49,643 bases of DNA from Gemmatimonadota bacterium. Its GTDB lineage: Bacteria > Latescibacterota > UBA2968. The stretch's first letter is position 1. The number at the start of each line of letters is the position of its first letter. The notes beneath the pieces are model-generated. The model worked only from the letters and a program-made list of their open reading frames with translations, did no database searches and was not told the origin of the DNA. Below are positions 8,982 through 18,253 of the stretch, one piece after another. A program made the position numbers and the translations under genes. Location: positions 1-49,643 of the forward strand of contig JAPOXY010000100.1 in NCBI GenBank assembly GCA_026706845.1. The letters are read 5' to 3'.

Positions 8982-11325
8982 ATCGCAATGCCTCCACGGG
9001 GTTCATTTTTGCCGCTTTCACGGCTTGCAGGCTCACTGTTCCGATTACGACAAGGAGGGTCAATACACCGCCCAGCGCGAATGCCCCAATGCCCAACTCA
9101 ATCCGATACGCGAAGTCCGATAGCCATTTGCTCATTGCCCAATAGGCGACTGGCCAGGCGAATACATTTGCTATGCCTACCAGCAGTACGAATTCGCGCG
9201 ATAGCAAACGCACCACATTTGTGACGCTGGCGCCCAATATTTTGCGAATGCCGATTTCTTTGGTGCGCCGGGTCACGGCGAGTGCTGTCAATCCAAATGC
9301 GCCCAGGCACGCGATAAAAATGGCAAACAGGGTTCCGTATCCGATCATGCGATGCCAGCGCTCTTCGGTTCGGTATTGGCGATCGATGCCTTCGTCGAGA
9401 AATGAATAGCGGAATCCAGGGGATTGTGTTACGGCTTCCCATTGCGCTTTCATGAATGTCAGTGTGCCGGGGATATCTTCGGCACGCACTCGAACCAGCA
9501 ATCGGTTAAATTGATGTTCCGGGTTGCATTTCAGGAGTGCGGGACCAATTTTGTGGTGGAGAGAGCGAAAATGAAAATCGTTTACTACGCCGATTACTGT
9601 CATATCATCAAAAAATTTCAGTGTTTTTCCGAGCGGTGGTCCCGGCCCCAATTGTCGGGCCAGCGTTTCATTGATGATCACAGACTTAGCAGGGTCTGTT
9701 GCAAGTTCTCGTGAATAATTTCGTCCTTCGATCAATTTGATGTCGAGGGTTGGTACAAAGTCGTAATCGACGAAGAAGACCTCCACGCCTTTTAAGGTTG
9801 TTCCTTCATGTACCACAGCCCCGCGCGACTGGTATCCATTGCGCATCATGTGATATATTTGGGTCACGCCGAGAATTGCATGATGGGGTAAGAGGGCGTC
9901 CCGATAGGTTTCAATGCCTTTTGGTCCCAGGCCTCGCAGTTTGCTGAGGCGACTGACGGCAATCAGGTGTTCGCTGTCAAATCCCAGGGGTTTGGTCCGC
10001 AAATAGTCGAGTTGAGAGGTCATAATGAGGGCACTGATGACCAGGACCGCAGACATCGCGATCTGGAAGACCACGAGAAACTGGCTGAAAAGTCCCGCGC
10101 TGACAATTTTCAATCTGCCTTTGAGTACGTGGATTGGCATAAAGCCGGACAGGACAAAGGCTGGATAGGTACCTGCGAGCAGGCCGACAATTAGAGTTAG
10201 ACCCATTAGCGAGGCAAATGCCAGACCATCCAGATGTGCAACTATGGATAGTTTTTGCGCCATGAGGTTGTTGAACAATGGCATTAAAAGTTCTGATAGT
10301 GCGAGTCCGATTACAAATGCTATGAGGCTTATGAGTACGGATTCTGTGAGGAATTGCACGATGATCTGGGGCTTGTGTGCGCCAACGACTTTGCGGATGC
10401 CGATTTCCCGCGCCCGAGAAGCCGACCGTCCCAGGGCGAGGGTCATAAAGTTCACGCAGGCGACAAAGAGTACCAGGGCTGTAATGCACAACAGGATGTA
10501 GCTGTATGCCGGGTCAGTGGCGGGTTCAGGTGCGCGGATATTTGGGCTGAAATGCACATCGGCAAGGGGCTGCAATTTCAACTCCTGGTTTTCCCCCGTG
10601 ATGGGCCACGACCAGTTTAGAAAACGCGGAAATAATTTTTCTATGTCTTCGGCGCGAACCTGATTGTGGAGTAAGACGTAGGTACTGGTGCTACCTGTGT
10701 AGTTCCATGTGTTGAGCGCGTCTTCGACATTCTCATAGGACTGGATGCAGTCGAATTGAATGCTGGATGTTTCGGGGAGGTCTTTCACGATGCCCGTAAT
10801 CAGAGCCTGATGTATTTTTGAGTTTCTTGTGAAAGAGATCGATTTCCCCATTGGGTCGATGTTGCCGAAGAATTTTTGAGCGGCTGTTTCTGATATGATA
10901 ATGGTATCTTTGCGGTCCAGTGCTGTTGCGGGGTCGCCTTTTATTAGAGGAAATGAGAATACATCCCAGAAACCCGGATCGACATAAATAACGCGTTCTC
11001 GAGATGCATGGTCGTCGTATTGGAGTGTGCGAGAGGTGTTATCGATTCTGACGACGTGTTGCATTTGTGTGGGGAATGCTTCTGCCAATGCAGGAGCAAG
11101 AGGACCAGGCATATAAGCCGAGGCATCGCTTTCTCCTTTGGTGTAAACGCGATAAATTCGATCTGCTTTTTCGTGGAATGCGTCAAAGGACCATTCGTGT
11201 CGCACATACAAGAAGGTCAAGATGCAAAACGCAATGCCGATTGCCAGGCCAGTAATGTTAATCGCCGAATACACTTTGTAACGGACGAGGTTGCGGTACG
11301 CTACGGTCAGGTAATTGCGGAACAT
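8974..11325 (-). CDS. MacB/FtsX-type ABC transporter permease
   Basis: 783-residue permease of the second subfamily in the array (N-terminus MFRNYLTVAYRNLVRYKVYS, shared with the gene at 12706). First membrane segment near residues 22-41, FtsX motifs REIGIRKVVGAHK near the middle and KEIGIRKILGAS near the C-terminus, ending in NPVEALRYE. The start follows AAGGAGAACAAA-ATG. The stop overlaps the ECF sigma start. It is separated from the upstream TlpA-like gene by about 80 bases. Substrate not predictable from sequence alone. Confidence 0.93.
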   Translation of the reverse strand: MFRNYLTVAYRNLVRYKVYSAINITGLAIGIAFCILTFLYVRHEWSFDAFHEKADRIYRVYTKGESDASAYMPGPLAPALAEAFPTQMQHVVRIDNTSRTLQYDDHASRERVIYVDPGFWDVFSFPLIKGDPATALDRKDTIIISETAAQKFFGNIDPMGKSISFTRNSKIHQALITGIVKDLPETSSIQFDCIQSYENVEDALNTWNYTGSTSTYVLLHNQVRAEDIEKLFPRFLNWSWPITGENQELKLQPLADVHFSPNIRAPEPATDPAYSYILLCITALVLFVACVNFMTLALGRSASRAREIGIRKVVGAHKPQIIVQFLTESVLISLIAFVIGLALSELLMPLFNNLMAQKLSIVAHLDGLAFASLMGLTLIVGLLAGTYPAFVLSGFMPIHVLKGRLKIVSAGLFSQFLVVFQIAMSAVLVISALIMTSQLDYLRTKPLGFDSEHLIAVSRLSKLRGLGPKGIETYRDALLPHHAILGVTQIYHMMRNGYQSRGAVVHEGTTLKGVEVFFVDYDFVPTLDIKLIEGRNYSRELATDPAKSVIINETLARQLGPGPPLGKTLKFFDDMTVIGVVNDFHFRSLHHKIGPALLKCNPEHQFNRLLVRVRAEDIPGTLTFMKAQWEAVTQSPGFRYSFLDEGIDRQYRTEERWHRMIGYGTLFAIFIACLGAFGLTALAVTRRTKEIGIRKILGASVTNVVRLLSREFVLLVGIANVFAWPVAYWAMSKWLSDFAYRIELGIGAFALGGVLTLLVVIGTVSLQAVKAAKMNPVEALRYE

Positions 11326-11405
11326 TTTGTTCTCCTTGGCTGTCTCTGGTGGTCATAACACAGCTTGTCTTAAAGGAGCGGAGAGATTAGAGGGAGAATG
11401 ATTGT

Positions 11406-12713
11406 TCAGTCCGTCAAGTGCGAAGTCACAAGATCTCTTAGCTGACTCGCAAAGGCATACTTTGCGACAAGCAAACCGTTCTGATCTATCAGGAAGTATG
11501 CTGGAATCATATCGACATTGTAGGCTCTCGATATCCTTCTCTCGGGCTGGGTGTCCACGACGTGATGCCAACCCATTTGGTTGTCCTGTGTGAACTGCAA
11601 CACTTTGTCCTTGGATTTGTCAGCACTTACACTGATGATGGCAAAACCTTTGTCGGCATAGTCCCGCCACAGACTTCTGAGTGCAGGTATATGGCTTATG
11701 CACGGCCCGCAGTATGTTGACCAGAAGTCCAGGAGTACAAGCTGATTTCGAAAGGACTCCAGATTGATCTCACTTCCAGACAAATCTGCGGCGGTGAAAG
11801 ACGGTGCGGGTTTGCCCAATTCGAGGTCTCGTCTCTCTTCAACTGCAACGTCGTGGACAGCCAGTGTAAGCGTGCTACCATCAGGAGATATTCGTTCGAC
11901 GCGGTACGGTGTTCCATTGATAGAGAAAGGCTTACTGGCTCTATAGACTTCGATTGACCTGTATCCGTTGTCGAGAATACCGTCACCATTTGTGTCAAGT
12001 ATTAACCTGGATGTCTTAGGATCATAGGTTGCGTACTCCCCCTCTGCGTGAAGTCCCAGACGCATTTGTATCCCACCAAATTGTACCTTTCCTGTTAGAA
12101 GTTCTCTTACTTGTCCACGGAATTTAGGAATAGGGTGCTCGCCGGTTCTTTTTGTGTAGTTCGTGAATCGGTAAACCTCAATATCTACGTTTCGAGAGCG
12201 TACACTACCATCCTGTACATACTCGAATGCTACTTCGGCCACGCCCTTGTAGCCTCCTGTGTCTTCGCCAAAACTAAACGCGAGCCCCTGGAATATCTTC
12301 TCGTCTGAGAAATTCTCGTCATTGTCGGTATCGAATAAGAAGACATATTCGCCTGTCTCCGATTGTCCGGCCAAAAACGATACTGTGTCATCTGGTATGA
12401 TCCCGCCATGAGGAGTGCCGGATGAGGAAAGTCTATACCCACCGAAAAATTGTACAGGAAAATCTTCAGGTATGCCTCTCAGTTCCTCTGCTGGCTCAAG
12501 ACTAACCATCTTATGATCGGAGAGATCCATTGACGGCCAGAGAAAGGTGACATCGTCAGGATCAGGCGTGGATCGCTCAAGATTAATCGTTATAGTATTA
12601 TCACCCTCCGCCTCAAGGGGCTTGCCAGACGAGAGAATTATTAAGAGAAGAGACGCGAAATAGATGATTGTCCGGTTCATGAGAATACCATCCTTTCTGA
12701 GTAGTTTATTCAT
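11406..12713 (-). CDS. Exported TlpA-like thioredoxin-fold protein
   Basis: 435 residues, predicted to be exported. A basic N-terminus is followed by a hydrophobic stretch (IIYFASLLLIILSSG). The first 290 or so residues are an uncharacterised beta-rich region. The C-terminal 140 or so residues are a TlpA/AhpC-TSA thioredoxin fold with the redox motif CGPC at about residues 335-338 and the cis-proline segment MIPAYF near 404. The likely role is periplasmic thiol-disulfide exchange. The outer start overlaps the upstream permease stop in TATGAATAA with GGAAG nine bases earlier. A second ATG at 12680, with AAAGGA before it, gives a shorter and equally good signal peptide. Its place among exporter permeases suggests a shared envelope function. 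Confidence 0.85.
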   Translation of the reverse strand: MNKLLRKDGILMNRTIIYFASLLLIILSSGKPLEAEGDNTITINLERSTPDPDDVTFLWPSMDLSDHKMVSLEPAEELRGIPEDFPVQFFGGYRLSSSGTPHGGIIPDDTVSFLAGQSETGEYVFLFDTDNDENFSDEKIFQGLAFSFGEDTGGYKGVAEVAFEYVQDGSVRSRNVDIEVYRFTNYTKRTGEHPIPKFRGQVRELLTGKVQFGGIQMRLGLHAEGEYATYDPKTSRLILDTNGDGILDNGYRSIEVYRASKPFSINGTPYRVERISPDGSTLTLAVHDVAVEERRDLELGKPAPSFTAADLSGSEINLESFRNQLVLLDFWSTYCGPCISHIPALRSLWRDYADKGFAIISVSADKSKDKVLQFTQDNQMGWHHVVDTQPERRISRAYNVDMIPAYFLIDQNGLLVAKYAFASQLRDLVTSHLTD

Positions 12714-15174
12714 ACCGCAACGCTTCCACGGGGTTCATTTTTGCCGCTTTTACGGCTTGCAGGCTCACTGTTCCGATTACGACCAATAGCGTTAGCAAGG
12801 CGCCGAGTACAAAGACCCCGGCTGTCAATCCGATGCGGTAGGCAAAACTCTGTAACCACCAGATCATTACCAGATAAGTCAGGGGCCAGGCACATAGAAT
12901 TGCGACTATAACCAGTATTACAAACTCACGCGATAGCAGGGATACAATATTTAAAACCGAGGCGCCCATAATTTTTCGAATGCCTATTTCTTTAGTTCGC
13001 CTTGCCACGGCCAGTGCCGTTAATCCAAATGCCCCCAGACATGCGATGAAGACAGCCAGAATCGTTGCATAGCTCACGATTTTGCTCCAGCTCAAAAAGT
13101 CCCGGTAATAATTCTCAATATCCTCGTCCAAAAACGTGAAGAGAAACGGTTCACCAGCGGGCGCGATCTCTTTCCATCCGGTTTCCAGATATTTCAGGGT
13201 CCCGGCAACATCGTCTGGTTTGATCCGCACAAAGAAGTTTCTTGCGTCATCTCCTATTCCTGGATTTAGTAAAAGCATCGCGGGTTGAACGTTTTGCTGG
13301 AGTGGCAGTAAATAAAAATTCTGTACCACGCCAATGACCCGGGTAACCCCTTTTGGCTTTCTCAATAAACGTGCTGCTTTGCCCTCAAATGTGATGGTCT
13401 GTCCAAGGGGATCGTCCCATCCCATCTGTTTGACCAGTTCTTCGTTCACGAGCGCACTGCCCCGTGCTTGATCATTCGTATTAGAGTCAAAATCTCGTCC
13501 CGATAATACCTTCATCTCAAACGTTTTTACAAAATCGTAATCTACATAGAAGCGTCTTGCCCGTATAGACTGTCCTTGTTCATCTTTCCCTTCGTACCCC
13601 ATCCCGCGTTGCGATCTTTTGTCGAACAGCAGGTATCTCGCTGTCGTGCATCCAATTACCTTGTGATGTTGCAAATAACGGTTCTTGAGCAAAGCGTGCT
13701 CCTTGCCAAAAGGAAGACTATCCGTGTTAATGTCAATGACAAATTCCTTGTTAAAACCCAGGTCTTTTTCTTTTACAAATTGAAGTTGATAGACCATGAT
13801 CAGCGTGCAGGTAATCAAAGCACTCGACACGGCAAACTGTCCAAAGACGAGTCCGCGACCAAACAGATTGCGATGGCTCAGCTTAAACCGCCCGGTGAGT
13901 ATGCGAACCGGATTAAACCCGGAGATCATAAATGCGGGATAGCTGCCAATCAGGAGGCCGACAACTCCGATCAGAGCGATCAAAAAGACAAAAGCAGGCC
14001 AGGTAAAAATATTGTTGAAGGATAGGTTCTGATGCATAAATTCGTTAAAAAACGGCAGTACCAGTTCGGCGAGTGACAGACCCAAAACTACAGCTACAAG
14101 GCTCAATAAAATCGACTCGCTTAAGAATTGTCGAATCAGTTGAGGGCGCACAGCACCTACAACTTTGCGAATGCCCACTTCTTTTGTTCGGGTGACCAGC
14201 CGACCTACCGCAAGGTTGATAAAATTGATAGAGGCCATCACCAGAACCAGCAATGAAAGACAGATTAGCCCATACCCGTTCATTGGATCTCGTGGTGCCT
14301 TCACGCCGTGATTGATGGTTTCCATAATATCTATTCGATGGTGCAGATTTGTCAGCGGCTGAAGTCGCAAATGAAAGTTGTCTTCTGAGATCTCTGGGCG
14401 GAGCATATGCGCTTTTACAATCGAACGCATCGCGGGATCTATATCTGCGAATTTTGTATTTTCACTGAGTTGAACGTAAGTGTCACACCCCCGGCCCTTC
14501 CAATCATCTGCTTCCTGGTGCAGAAAAAACCATAGATGCTGATATGGTAGCAACATTTCAAACTGAATCGATGAGTTGTCGGGTATGGGTTCGGCGACGC
14601 CGGTTACTGTGAAATCAGCGCGTTCATGGTTCCATAGAGATCGCAGTATCAGTTGTTTTCCGATTGGATTTTCATCTCCGAAAATTTTCTTTGCTGTTTT
14701 AGTGCTCAATACAACAGAGTGGGGATGTTTGAGGGCAATTTCCGAATCGCCAGAGCGAAGGGGAAACGAAAATATGTCTAAGAACTCGGGATCTACGATC
14801 AAAAAAGGCAACTTGAAGATCTGATCACCATAAGTGACCTGTATCTCGCGATCTGAGGGGTCGTCTCCTCGGCCAGCAACTAAGCGTACAGCCCGGTCCA
14901 CGCCTGTTGCCGTTTGTACCAATTCATTGCGCAAAGCGGTCGGCAATGTGGGTGTGCGATAAAATTTCTTATCGGGACCACGGAATTCAGCATATATCCG
15001 ATAAATGCGATCGGCATTCTTGTGAAACGCATCATAGGTCCATTCGTGATGTATGTACAAGAAGGTCAAAATGCAGAAGGCAATGCCGATTGCCAGGCCG
15101 GTAATGTTGATCGCAGAATACACTTTGTAACGCACGAGGTTTCGGTATGCTACGGTCAGGTAATTGCGGAACAT
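12706..15174 (-). CDS. MacB/FtsX-type ABC transporter permease
   Basis: 822-residue permease, first gene of the array in transcription order. Its first 20 residues match those of the permease at 8974. FtsX motifs TKEVGIRKVVGAVR and KEIGIRKIMGAS are present. Membrane segments surround residues 22-41, 300, 350, 395, 440 and three near the C-terminus; it ends in NPVEALRYE. The start has GGGAGAACAAA-ATG. Upstream on the same strand lie paired operator-like sites at 15299-15337, so the promoter of the whole array probably sits in 15175-15386. Confidence 0.93.
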   Translation of the reverse strand: MFRNYLTVAYRNLVRYKVYSAINITGLAIGIAFCILTFLYIHHEWTYDAFHKNADRIYRIYAEFRGPDKKFYRTPTLPTALRNELVQTATGVDRAVRLVAGRGDDPSDREIQVTYGDQIFKLPFLIVDPEFLDIFSFPLRSGDSEIALKHPHSVVLSTKTAKKIFGDENPIGKQLILRSLWNHERADFTVTGVAEPIPDNSSIQFEMLLPYQHLWFFLHQEADDWKGRGCDTYVQLSENTKFADIDPAMRSIVKAHMLRPEISEDNFHLRLQPLTNLHHRIDIMETINHGVKAPRDPMNGYGLICLSLLVLVMASINFINLAVGRLVTRTKEVGIRKVVGAVRPQLIRQFLSESILLSLVAVVLGLSLAELVLPFFNEFMHQNLSFNNIFTWPAFVFLIALIGVVGLLIGSYPAFMISGFNPVRILTGRFKLSHRNLFGRGLVFGQFAVSSALITCTLIMVYQLQFVKEKDLGFNKEFVIDINTDSLPFGKEHALLKNRYLQHHKVIGCTTARYLLFDKRSQRGMGYEGKDEQGQSIRARRFYVDYDFVKTFEMKVLSGRDFDSNTNDQARGSALVNEELVKQMGWDDPLGQTITFEGKAARLLRKPKGVTRVIGVVQNFYLLPLQQNVQPAMLLLNPGIGDDARNFFVRIKPDDVAGTLKYLETGWKEIAPAGEPFLFTFLDEDIENYYRDFLSWSKIVSYATILAVFIACLGAFGLTALAVARRTKEIGIRKIMGASVLNIVSLLSREFVILVIVAILCAWPLTYLVMIWWLQSFAYRIGLTAGVFVLGALLTLLVVIGTVSLQAVKAAKMNPVEALRYE

Positions 15175-15298
15175 TTTGTTCTCCCTGGATGTCGTTGCGT
15201 GCGTTTTGTGCCGATTTTACTGCAATAATCGTGCCAAGAATCCAAGTTTTGAAATAACAATAAGTTATGAAAATTGCTTGAAATTGACTAATTGGAAA

Positions 15299-15337
15299 GT
15301 GTCCGATTTTGATACAGTAGTGTCCGAAAATGAACAC
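15299..15337. promoter_or_regulatory. Tandem 18-bp operator-like dyads upstream of the exporter array
   Basis: Two dyads of the form GTGTCC-N6-GA(T/A)ACA(C) lie at 15299-15316 and 15320-15337. The second, GTGTCC-GAAAAT-GAACAC, is an almost perfect palindrome. They start exactly 21 bases apart, two helical turns, so proteins bound to both would face the same side. They sit about 125-165 bases upstream of the first permease start (15174, minus strand), which suits binding by an activator or repressor of the array. The regulator is not identifiable here. Confidence 0.55.
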
Positions 15338-15386
15338 TTGTAAGGGATGGGAGGGGTAAGATGGGAGAGGGAATTTGCCGCGTAAA

Positions 15387-16550
15387 TTATGGGCTTCTAC
15401 CCGGTATCCGAAATACCAGCACTACTCCGAGCAACATCAAGATCGCGCTGATTTCAAAAGCCCGGCGCAGGCCATAGGCATCTGCCATGATGCCGAGGAG
15501 CAACATTGCCACGCCGCGAAGCACGAATCCCGCGCCCATGTAAAGCCCGTTGGCAAAAGCTCGGTTTTCTGGGCAGCTTTCCTGTACCATTGCCATGACC
15601 ACGGGACCGGTGGAGAGGGCGACAAAGCCCAGGATGATTAAGATGGGAAATAAGGCCCAGCCCTGGGTTCCGAGAAAGACAAATAGGAGGAGAGGAGTTG
15701 CGATCATGGAGAATCCGAGGACTTGTTTGCGTCCCCATCGGTCGCTTACCCATCCGCCGATTAGTGCGCCGCCAATGCCCGCGCCTTCCAGTACGGAGAG
15801 AGATGCGCCCGATAGCCATAAGCTGGTGCCTTCTTCGGTCAAGAAGGTGGGGAGGAATGCGGTTAGAGAGGCCATCATAAATGCGCGGACAAAGACAATG
15901 CCCGATAGCGGTATCAGGACCGGTGCCATGCGTTTTAAGGCGGCCTGCCAGGTCAGTGCTTTATAGGCTGATATGACGCGGCTGGCGACGCTTCTCATTC
16001 GCAATAAGAGTATCAGTGAGGCCACGACGCCTGCGGGTATTAGATAGGTTGTTCCGGCGATTCCCCACAGGCCGATGACGCTTACGATTAATATAGGTCC
16101 CAGGGTGCGACCGAGTTCACCGCACAACATCCAGATGCCCATTCCGCGGCCCAGGTTGGAGCCTGAGAGCGTTCCGGCCATTGCGGGTCCAACGGCGTGA
16201 AAAGCCGCGGAGCTAAATCCCGTGATTAATAATAGGACGACGAGGGCGAGGTAACCTTGCGCTATGCCGAGCAGGCTCATGGCGATGCCCGTTATTGCAG
16301 GTCCCAGGATTACGAGAGATCGCAAGTTCAGGCGGTCTGCCTGATGTCCGATGATGGGTTGAAATACCGAGGGGGCCTGTCTGACGACCATTAACAAGCT
16401 GGCTTCGGTTTTGGATAGGGAGAGGGTTTGAATGAAAATGGGAAGTAAGGGGGGTAAGAATCCGCTGTATGTGTCGTGTACTGCATGCCCACCGGAGAGG
16501 GTGATTACGTCACGGGTCTGAAAACGACTGTTATTACTATTTGAGGACAA
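15387..16550 (-). CDS. MFS transporter, fosmidomycin-resistance (Fsr)-like
   Basis: 387-residue major facilitator with about twelve membrane segments. The N-terminus carries GGHAVHDTYSGFLPPLLP, the pattern seen in Fsr-type efflux proteins, and the loop between segments 2 and 3 has GHQADRLNLR. A second MFS loop motif, GGWVSDRWGRKQV, lies near residues 268-280. The likely role is proton-driven export of a small molecule across the inner membrane. No ATG fits the full domain; the start used is TTG at 16550, nine bases after the stop of the coiled-coil gene at 16560, suggesting co-transcription. Confidence 0.88.
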   Translation of the reverse strand: MSSNSNNSRFQTRDVITLSGGHAVHDTYSGFLPPLLPIFIQTLSLSKTEASLLMVVRQAPSVFQPIIGHQADRLNLRSLVILGPAITGIAMSLLGIAQGYLALVVLLLITGFSSAAFHAVGPAMAGTLSGSNLGRGMGIWMLCGELGRTLGPILIVSVIGLWGIAGTTYLIPAGVVASLILLLRMRSVASRVISAYKALTWQAALKRMAPVLIPLSGIVFVRAFMMASLTAFLPTFLTEEGTSLWLSGASLSVLEGAGIGGALIGGWVSDRWGRKQVLGFSMIATPLLLFVFLGTQGWALFPILIILGFVALSTGPVVMAMVQESCPENRAFANGLYMGAGFVLRGVAMLLLGIMADAYGLRRAFEISAILMLLGVVLVFRIPGRSP

Positions 16551-16559
16551 GGGCAGGTC

Positions 16560-16889
16560 TTACAGTTTGATCACGGCGATGAGAATGCCCGTTATTGCGA
16601 CCATGGTGGTAATGATCCAGATGAAACGGGATTCAAGGATTTTATTCGTGTCATCAATGCGTTTATTTGTCTCGTCAATGCGCTGTCCCAGGGACTGGTT
16701 GGTCTCGTCAATGCGTTTATTTGTCTCGTCAATGCGCTTATTTGTTTCGACCATCTGCAGGCGCAACTCTTTGCTGTCTTCGCGCATCTGCAGGCGCATG
16801 TCTTGCAGGTCTTCGCGTAGATACGCAATGCCCCAATGGGTATTATCGTCAGATGTGGTCGCTTGAGATTCGGATGTTTCGGCCATCAT
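16560..16889 (-). CDS. Small coiled-coil protein with C-terminal membrane anchor
   Basis: 109 residues with no enzyme motif. Residues 28-85 form a regular heptad coiled coil that includes five copies of a RIDETN(K/Q)-like heptad encoded by near-identical 21-bp units at about 16640-16750. The last 20 or so residues (from FIWIITTMVAITG) are one membrane helix with the C-terminus just outside it. A tail-anchored, probably oligomeric protein. AGGAG lies just before the paired ATG codons at 16889 and 16886. Similar short proteins are widespread and mostly uncharacterised; function unknown. Confidence 0.75.
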   Translation of the reverse strand: MMAETSESQATTSDDNTHWGIAYLREDLQDMRLQMREDSKELRLQMVETNKRIDETNKRIDETNQSLGQRIDETNKRIDDTNKILESRFIWIITTMVAITGILIAVIKL

Positions 16890-17081
16890 AGATCTCCTGT
16901 TTCTCTTTGGAGAGAGGGGGCGGAGTCATATAAACAAGATATGCTATCACAGCAAAAAGTCAATGGTCTATCGACTATTTCACCATAGGCTAAGTTCAGC
17001 ACTGTTTCTTAGGGTTGCGGGAATAGAACTGGGGACATAATTTAGGGACTGGAACGGCCCATTATTATAAAGGATTATTAC

Positions 17082-18242
17082 ATGTCCGATTATCCCCCCA
17101 TTCGCGCGATTACTCAGGGACCTGAGTACCACTGGTTCGGTTATTACGACAAGTGGCAAATAGACCCGTCAGGCCGATACGCGCTCGGTATGGCGGTGGA
17201 TTTTGAACACCGGTCACCTGAGGCGGATGATACAGTTGCGCTGGGTATTATTGATATGGCGGGTCGGGATACGTGGTCTGAGTTCGGGCGCACGCGGGCC
17301 TGGTGCTGGCAACAGGGGTGTATGTTGCAGTGGATTCCCAATTCGGATACGGATGTTATTTTTAATGATCGCGAGGGGGATGCGTTTGTTTCGCGGGTTT
17401 ACAATGTGAAAACGGGGGCAATTAGGACGCTTCCGCAGGCGATTTATACGGTTTCGCCCGATGGGAAGACCGCTATTGGTGCGGATTTTCGCCGGATTAA
17501 TCACATGCGGCCCGGGTATGGGTATGCGGGGATTCCCGATCCCAATCGCGATGTGCGCGCGCCCGATGATGTGGGTGTTTATTCTGTGGATCTGCAGACG
17601 GGTGAATCAAGGCTTGTTGTTACAATTGCCGAGGTTGCTGCGATTCCGTATCCGCATGGTGATATTTCCGGGGCACGGCATTATTTTAATCATTTGCTGT
17701 TTAATACGGATGGGTCGCGGTTCATTTTTTTGCATCGCTGGCGATTTGGTGAGGGAGGCTTTGATACGCGGATGATGACGGCAAGTGCCGATGGGTCAAA
17801 TTTGCATGTGGTTGATGATTACGGTAAGATGTCGCATTTTATCTGGCGCGATCCAGAGACGATTCTCGGGTGGGCGTATCACCCGTCGCACGGGAATAAG
17901 TTTTATCTCTATCGGGATCTTTCCGATGCGGAGCCAGAGGTGATTGGCGATGGGGTTATGACGGTTAATGGGCACTGTACGTATTTGCCGGGCAATGAGT
18001 GGATTCTCAACGACACGTATCCGTCACAGGGGCATCGCAGTCAAGTTCCGTATCTTTATCACGTTGCGACTGGCAAGCGCGTCGATCTGGGTGTTTTTCC
18101 GTCGCCGGAGCCTTATACGGGCGAGTGGCGCTGTGATTTGCATCCGCGCTTTAGTCCCGATGGGCAGTTTGTGGTGATTGATTCGCCACATCTGGGCAAT
18201 GGACGGCAGATGTATCGGATTGAGGTTGGAGATATTGTATAA
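17082..18242 (+). CDS. Oligogalacturonate-lyase-like beta-propeller protein
   Basis: 386-residue protein made of repeated propeller blades, with several SPDG/DPSG/SPDGQ-type turns (for example YTVSPDGKTAIG and RFSPDGQFVVID), as in TolB/PD40 and oligogalacturonate lyase families. No signal peptide is seen, so it is probably cytoplasmic. AAAGGATTATTAC precedes the ATG. First gene of a five-gene plus-strand run with 11-19-base gaps, followed by PhyH, enolase-superfamily, PhyH and FucU genes. This fits breakdown of an acidic sugar or oligosaccharide. The lyase activity itself is an inference; catalytic residues were not verified. Confidence 0.78.
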   Translation: MSDYPPIRAITQGPEYHWFGYYDKWQIDPSGRYALGMAVDFEHRSPEADDTVALGIIDMAGRDTWSEFGRTRAWCWQQGCMLQWIPNSDTDVIFNDREGDAFVSRVYNVKTGAIRTLPQAIYTVSPDGKTAIGADFRRINHMRPGYGYAGIPDPNRDVRAPDDVGVYSVDLQTGESRLVVTIAEVAAIPYPHGDISGARHYFNHLLFNTDGSRFIFLHRWRFGEGGFDTRMMTASADGSNLHVVDDYGKMSHFIWRDPETILGWAYHPSHGNKFYLYRDLSDAEPEVIGDGVMTVNGHCTYLPGNEWILNDTYPSQGHRSQVPYLYHVATGKRVDLGVFPSPEPYTGEWRCDLHPRFSPDGQFVVIDSPHLGNGRQMYRIEVGDIV

Positions 18243-18253
18243 GGAGATATGAG

